7,078 bases of DNA. Source: Sphingomonadales bacterium (GTDB taxonomy: Bacteria > Pseudomonadota > Alphaproteobacteria > Sphingomonadales > Emcibacteraceae). Below, in pieces: positions 4,913-7,078 of the stretch (its first letter is position 1; each line of letters starts with the position of its first letter). A program made the position numbers and the translations under genes. The notes beneath the pieces were generated by a model that saw nothing but the letters and a program-made list of their open reading frames with translations, made no database searches and was not told the DNA's origin. The stretch covers positions 1 through 7,078 of the forward strand of contig DRKK01000224.1 in the NCBI GenBank assembly GCA_011051815.1, in the 5' to 3' direction.

Positions 4913-6118
4913 ATGACCCACCAACAAGACATTATAGATCAGACCGACCGCCGCAGCGCCCATAACTATAACCCGCTACCGCTGGTATTGGAACGGGGCG
5001 AAGGCATTTGGGTGTGGGATACGGACGGCAATAAATATCTGGATTGCCTCAGCGCCTATTCCGCCGTCAATCAGGGCCATTGTCACCCGAAAATCATTGA
5101 CGCCATGACGGAACAGGCCAAAAAAATCACCCTGACCTCACGAGCCTTTCACAATGATCAGATGGGGCCGTTCCTTGAAAAACTGTGCCAGATGGCCCGC
5201 ATGGACAAGGCTTTGCCCATGAACACCGGGGCCGAGGCCGTTGAAACCGCCATCAAGGCGGTGCGCAAATGGGGCTATGAGGCCAAAGGCGTTGAAGATA
5301 ACAAGGCCGAGATTATTGTGGTCAAAGATAATTTTCATGGCCGGACCATTGCCACGGTCAGCATGTCGTCAGAACCGGATTACCGCAAAAACTTCGGCCC
5401 CTTCACTCCCGGCTTTATCCTGATCGACTATAACGACCTTGATGCGTTGGAACAGGCCATCACGCCAAACACGGTGGCCCTGATTATGGAACCGGTACAG
5501 GGCGAGGCCGGTATTATCATCCCGGATGAGGGTTTCCTGACCAAAGCCCGGAGAATCTGCAAACAAAATAACGTGCTGTTTGTGCTGGATGAAATTCAGA
5601 CCGGCCTTGGCCGCACAGGCAAGCTGTTCTGTTTTCAGCATGAGGAAAATGCAGCGCCGGATGTCCTGATCGTCGGCAAAGCCCTCAGCGGCGGAGTCTA
5701 TCCGGTGTCTGCCATTCTGGCCTCCGATGAGATCATGGCCGTCTTCACCCCCGGCATTCACGGCAGCACCTTTGGCGGCAATCCCATGGGCGCCGCCATT
5801 GGCCTTGCCGCCCTGAAGGTGATAGAGGATGAGAATCTGGCCGAACGCTCACATATTCTGGGCGACTATCTGATGCGCAAGCTACAGGCCATCCCGACCA
5901 ATAAAATCACTGACATCCGGGGCCGGGGGCTGTTTATCGGTATCGAATTAAATAAAGACCTTGGCGGTGCGCGGTCCTATTGCGAGGCCCTGATGACCAA
6001 GGGGCTGCTGTGCAAAGAAACCCACGACCACGTCATCCGCCTCGCCCCGCCACTGGTAATCGAAAAGGAACATATCGACTGGATGGTTGACCAGATTGCC
6101 GAGGTGTTGAAGGCTTAA
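4913..6118 (+). CDS. rocD: Ornithine aminotransferase (ornithine delta-transaminase)
   Basis: This is a 401-residue, PLP-dependent, class III aminotransferase. It transfers the delta-amino group of ornithine to 2-oxoglutarate, giving glutamate-5-semialdehyde and glutamate. Visible motifs: SAYSAVNQGHCHPKI (48-61), NTGAEAVETAIK (104-115), NFHGRT (140-145), the PLP-contacting Asp226 in VLDEIQTGLGRTG (224-236), the Schiff-base lysine Lys256 in VGKALSGG, and GSTFGGNP (284-291). These and the full length match ornithine aminotransferases better than acetylornithine or GABA aminotransferases, though related activities cannot be wholly excluded. The start lies only 3 bases after the arginase stop and has no clear ribosome binding site, so translation is probably coupled to arginase. 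Together the two enzymes carry arginine to the glutamate/proline branch point. Confidence 0.95.
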   Translation: MTHQQDIIDQTDRRSAHNYNPLPLVLERGEGIWVWDTDGNKYLDCLSAYSAVNQGHCHPKIIDAMTEQAKKITLTSRAFHNDQMGPFLEKLCQMARMDKALPMNTGAEAVETAIKAVRKWGYEAKGVEDNKAEIIVVKDNFHGRTIATVSMSSEPDYRKNFGPFTPGFILIDYNDLDALEQAITPNTVALIMEPVQGEAGIIIPDEGFLTKARRICKQNNVLFVLDEIQTGLGRTGKLFCFQHEENAAPDVLIVGKALSGGVYPVSAILASDEIMAVFTPGIHGSTFGGNPMGAAIGLAALKVIEDENLAERSHILGDYLMRKLQAIPTNKITDIRGRGLFIGIELNKDLGGARSYCEALMTKGLLCKETHDHVIRLAPPLVIEKEHIDWMVDQIAEVLKA

Positions 6119-6124
6119 AACATC

Positions 6125-6673
6125 CTAAAACGGATTCAAAGTATATCCCTGCTGTTGCAACAGGGCATGGGCGGTCATGGCGGAGAGGGCCATTTTGACA
6201 TTGGGCAAAAGGTCTCTCTTTTTAATGCCGTGATAGGCCGCTGACTGACCACAAAGATATATCTGAACACCCTTTTCCGTAAGCTCTTTAATGGCGCTGA
6301 TATTGGCATTGACGGCCCCCTGACGTTTTTTACCATACAGGCCATTTTGCGTCACATCCACGGATGCCCCACCGTGGATGACAATGGCTATTTTGATATT
6401 TTCCTGCGGCACACCGGCCTCCACATGCATATTCACAAAGCGGGCCGCCGTCACAAGGTTTCTATTGATTTGTCCGGTTTTACCCGGCTTGCTCACATCA
6501 AAAACCACCTTGAATTTAGTATCTTTAAACAGGGGCATATCAGAATCTATAGTAGCGATTTTACCAAAATTCTTAAAAACCGGTCCCGGGTGAAAAGAAT
6601 TATCATCTGCCCGGGCAACAATGGCTAAACCCATAAAAACCATCAGGCTAAAAATAAAAAGATATGACTTCAT
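6125..6673 (-). CDS. Exported DsrE/DsrF-like family protein
   Basis: This is a 182-residue predicted periplasmic protein. Residues 1-22 are a signal peptide (MKSYLFIFSLMVFMGLAIVARA). The mature part resembles the DsrE-like alpha/beta fold: FKVVFDVSK (54-62), NIKIAIVIHGGA (92-103), and EKGVQIYLCGQSAAYHGI (133-150), in which Cys141 is the only cysteine and sits where family members often carry a functional one. DsrE-type proteins take part in sulfur transfer or persulfide handling, but exported members like this one are mostly uncharacterised, so the function is open. The ATG at 6673 has AGAGGG upstream and starts a proper signal peptide; the frame is open further upstream, to 6736. The gene follows the partial upstream gene after 22 bases, probably as one transcript, and converges on ornithine aminotransferase with 6 bases between stops. 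Confidence 0.8.
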   Translation of the reverse strand: MKSYLFIFSLMVFMGLAIVARADDNSFHPGPVFKNFGKIATIDSDMPLFKDTKFKVVFDVSKPGKTGQINRNLVTAARFVNMHVEAGVPQENIKIAIVIHGGASVDVTQNGLYGKKRQGAVNANISAIKELTEKGVQIYLCGQSAAYHGIKKRDLLPNVKMALSAMTAHALLQQQGYTLNPF

Positions 6674-6682
6674 AAATATGTA

Positions 6683-6689
6683 TCCCTCT
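6683..6689 (-). promoter_or_regulatory. Ribosome binding site of the DsrE-like gene
   Basis: On the minus strand AGAGGGA lies 9 bases before the ATG at 6673. It rules out the longer reading frame beginning at 6736, which would overlap the preceding gene and bury the signal peptide. Confidence 0.7.
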
Positions 6690-6695
6690 AAAATA

Positions 6696-7078
6696 TTATA
6701 ATTTATACGTCTCCAGCCACGCTTGGGCCGCATCAAAATTCCCGAATGATTTAATCAGAAAAGGTTTCTTGTTAATATTGGCATATTCATTAACGATTTT
6801 TTCTTTAAGCTCATAAAATTTATTGGCGACAATAAGAGCCGCCACCCCGGTTTTAATGCCCGCGGCCATAAAGCTATCATACAGGGCCGCCATATCCTCG
6901 TTATAGCCCAATGTATTTTCACTCAGGCGCAAATCAACAAGCACTTTCAAATGGCTTCCCTCATAATCCGCCAAAGCCTCGGCAAAACAATCAAGACAAT
7001 CTTCCAGCGTCTCTGTCCCGTTAAATTTTATATACAGAAATTCCGTACCCCCCTCATTCAGCCAAACCCATTCATAGA
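6696..7078 (-). CDS. SpoIIAA/STAS-like protein, 5' end outside the window
   Basis: The frame is open from the right edge down to the stop at 6696-6698, giving 126 visible residues with no start codon inside the likely N-terminus; the gene is cut by the window edge. The first visible residues read YEWVWLNEGGTEFLYIKF. Alternating strands and helices follow (FLYIKFNG; ETLEDCLDCFAEALADYEG; LKVLVDLRL; NEDMAALYDSFMAAGIKTG; VAALIVANKFYELKE; KPFLIKSFGNFDAAQAWLETYK). This is the beta-alpha pattern of small SpoIIAA-like (STAS/SEC14-type) proteins, and the closing SFGNFDAAQAWLE resembles the usual end of that family. The family call rests on pattern alone and is moderate. There is no signal peptide in the visible part. 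It probably heads the transcript with the DsrE-like gene. Function is unknown. Confidence 0.65.
   Translation of the reverse strand, partial: YEWVWLNEGGTEFLYIKFNGTETLEDCLDCFAEALADYEGSHLKVLVDLRLSENTLGYNEDMAALYDSFMAAGIKTGVAALIVANKFYELKEKIVNEYANINKKPFLIKSFGNFDAAQAWLETYKL

Noticed and set aside
6121..6142. Possible shared terminator between the convergent ornithine aminotransferase and DsrE-like genes (ATCC/GGAT with a 6-base loop).
   Set aside because: A 4-bp stem with no T tract and overlapping a stop codon; not supported.

Overview
The window looks like a chromosomal stretch of a Gram-negative bacterium, most likely an alphaproteobacterium of moderate G+C. I base this on the mix of genes: a Sec-exported MlaC-type lipid-binding protein, a short class I cytochrome c, an Lrp/AsnC regulator beside arginine-degradation genes, and a periplasmic DsrE-like protein. 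The lineage is inferred from gene content and style, not from a marker gene.

Layout. A sodium:alanine/glycine symporter (57-1610, +) is followed by a small exported class I cytochrome c (1739-2119, +) with a good rho-independent terminator at 2141-2174. Next is an MlaC-family periplasmic protein (2255-3037, +). It converges on an Lrp/AsnC regulator (3034-3519, -), and their stop codons overlap in a shared TTAA. After a 454-base non-coding gap come arginase (3974-4909, +) and ornithine aminotransferase (4913-6118, +), 3 bases apart. They converge with 6 bases to spare on a minus-strand pair: a periplasmic DsrE-like protein (6125-6673) and a SpoIIAA/STAS-like protein that runs off the right edge (6696-7078).

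How the genes fit together. Arginase makes ornithine and urea from arginine, and ornithine aminotransferase turns ornithine into glutamate-5-semialdehyde, so the pair is an arginine-to-glutamate catabolic operon. The divergent Lrp/AsnC protein is its natural candidate regulator. Two AT-rich dyads between the genes (3825-3841 and 3891-3906) are candidate operators. The symporter, cytochrome, MlaC-like protein and minus-strand pair show no clear link to arginine use.

The standout feature is a 263-base palindromic element (3551-3813) inserted between the Lrp gene and the arginase operon. It has perfect 25-bp terminal inverted repeats and encloses two further long inverted repeats (21 perfect and 18 perfect bp). 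One strand would therefore fold as a three-way junction (A-B-B'-C-C'-A'), like a T-shaped viral terminal repeat or a highly structured MITE. It encodes no recognisable protein, only a 35-codon ORF of doubtful reality. I do not recognise it as a named repeat family. It is the main candidate here for something undescribed.
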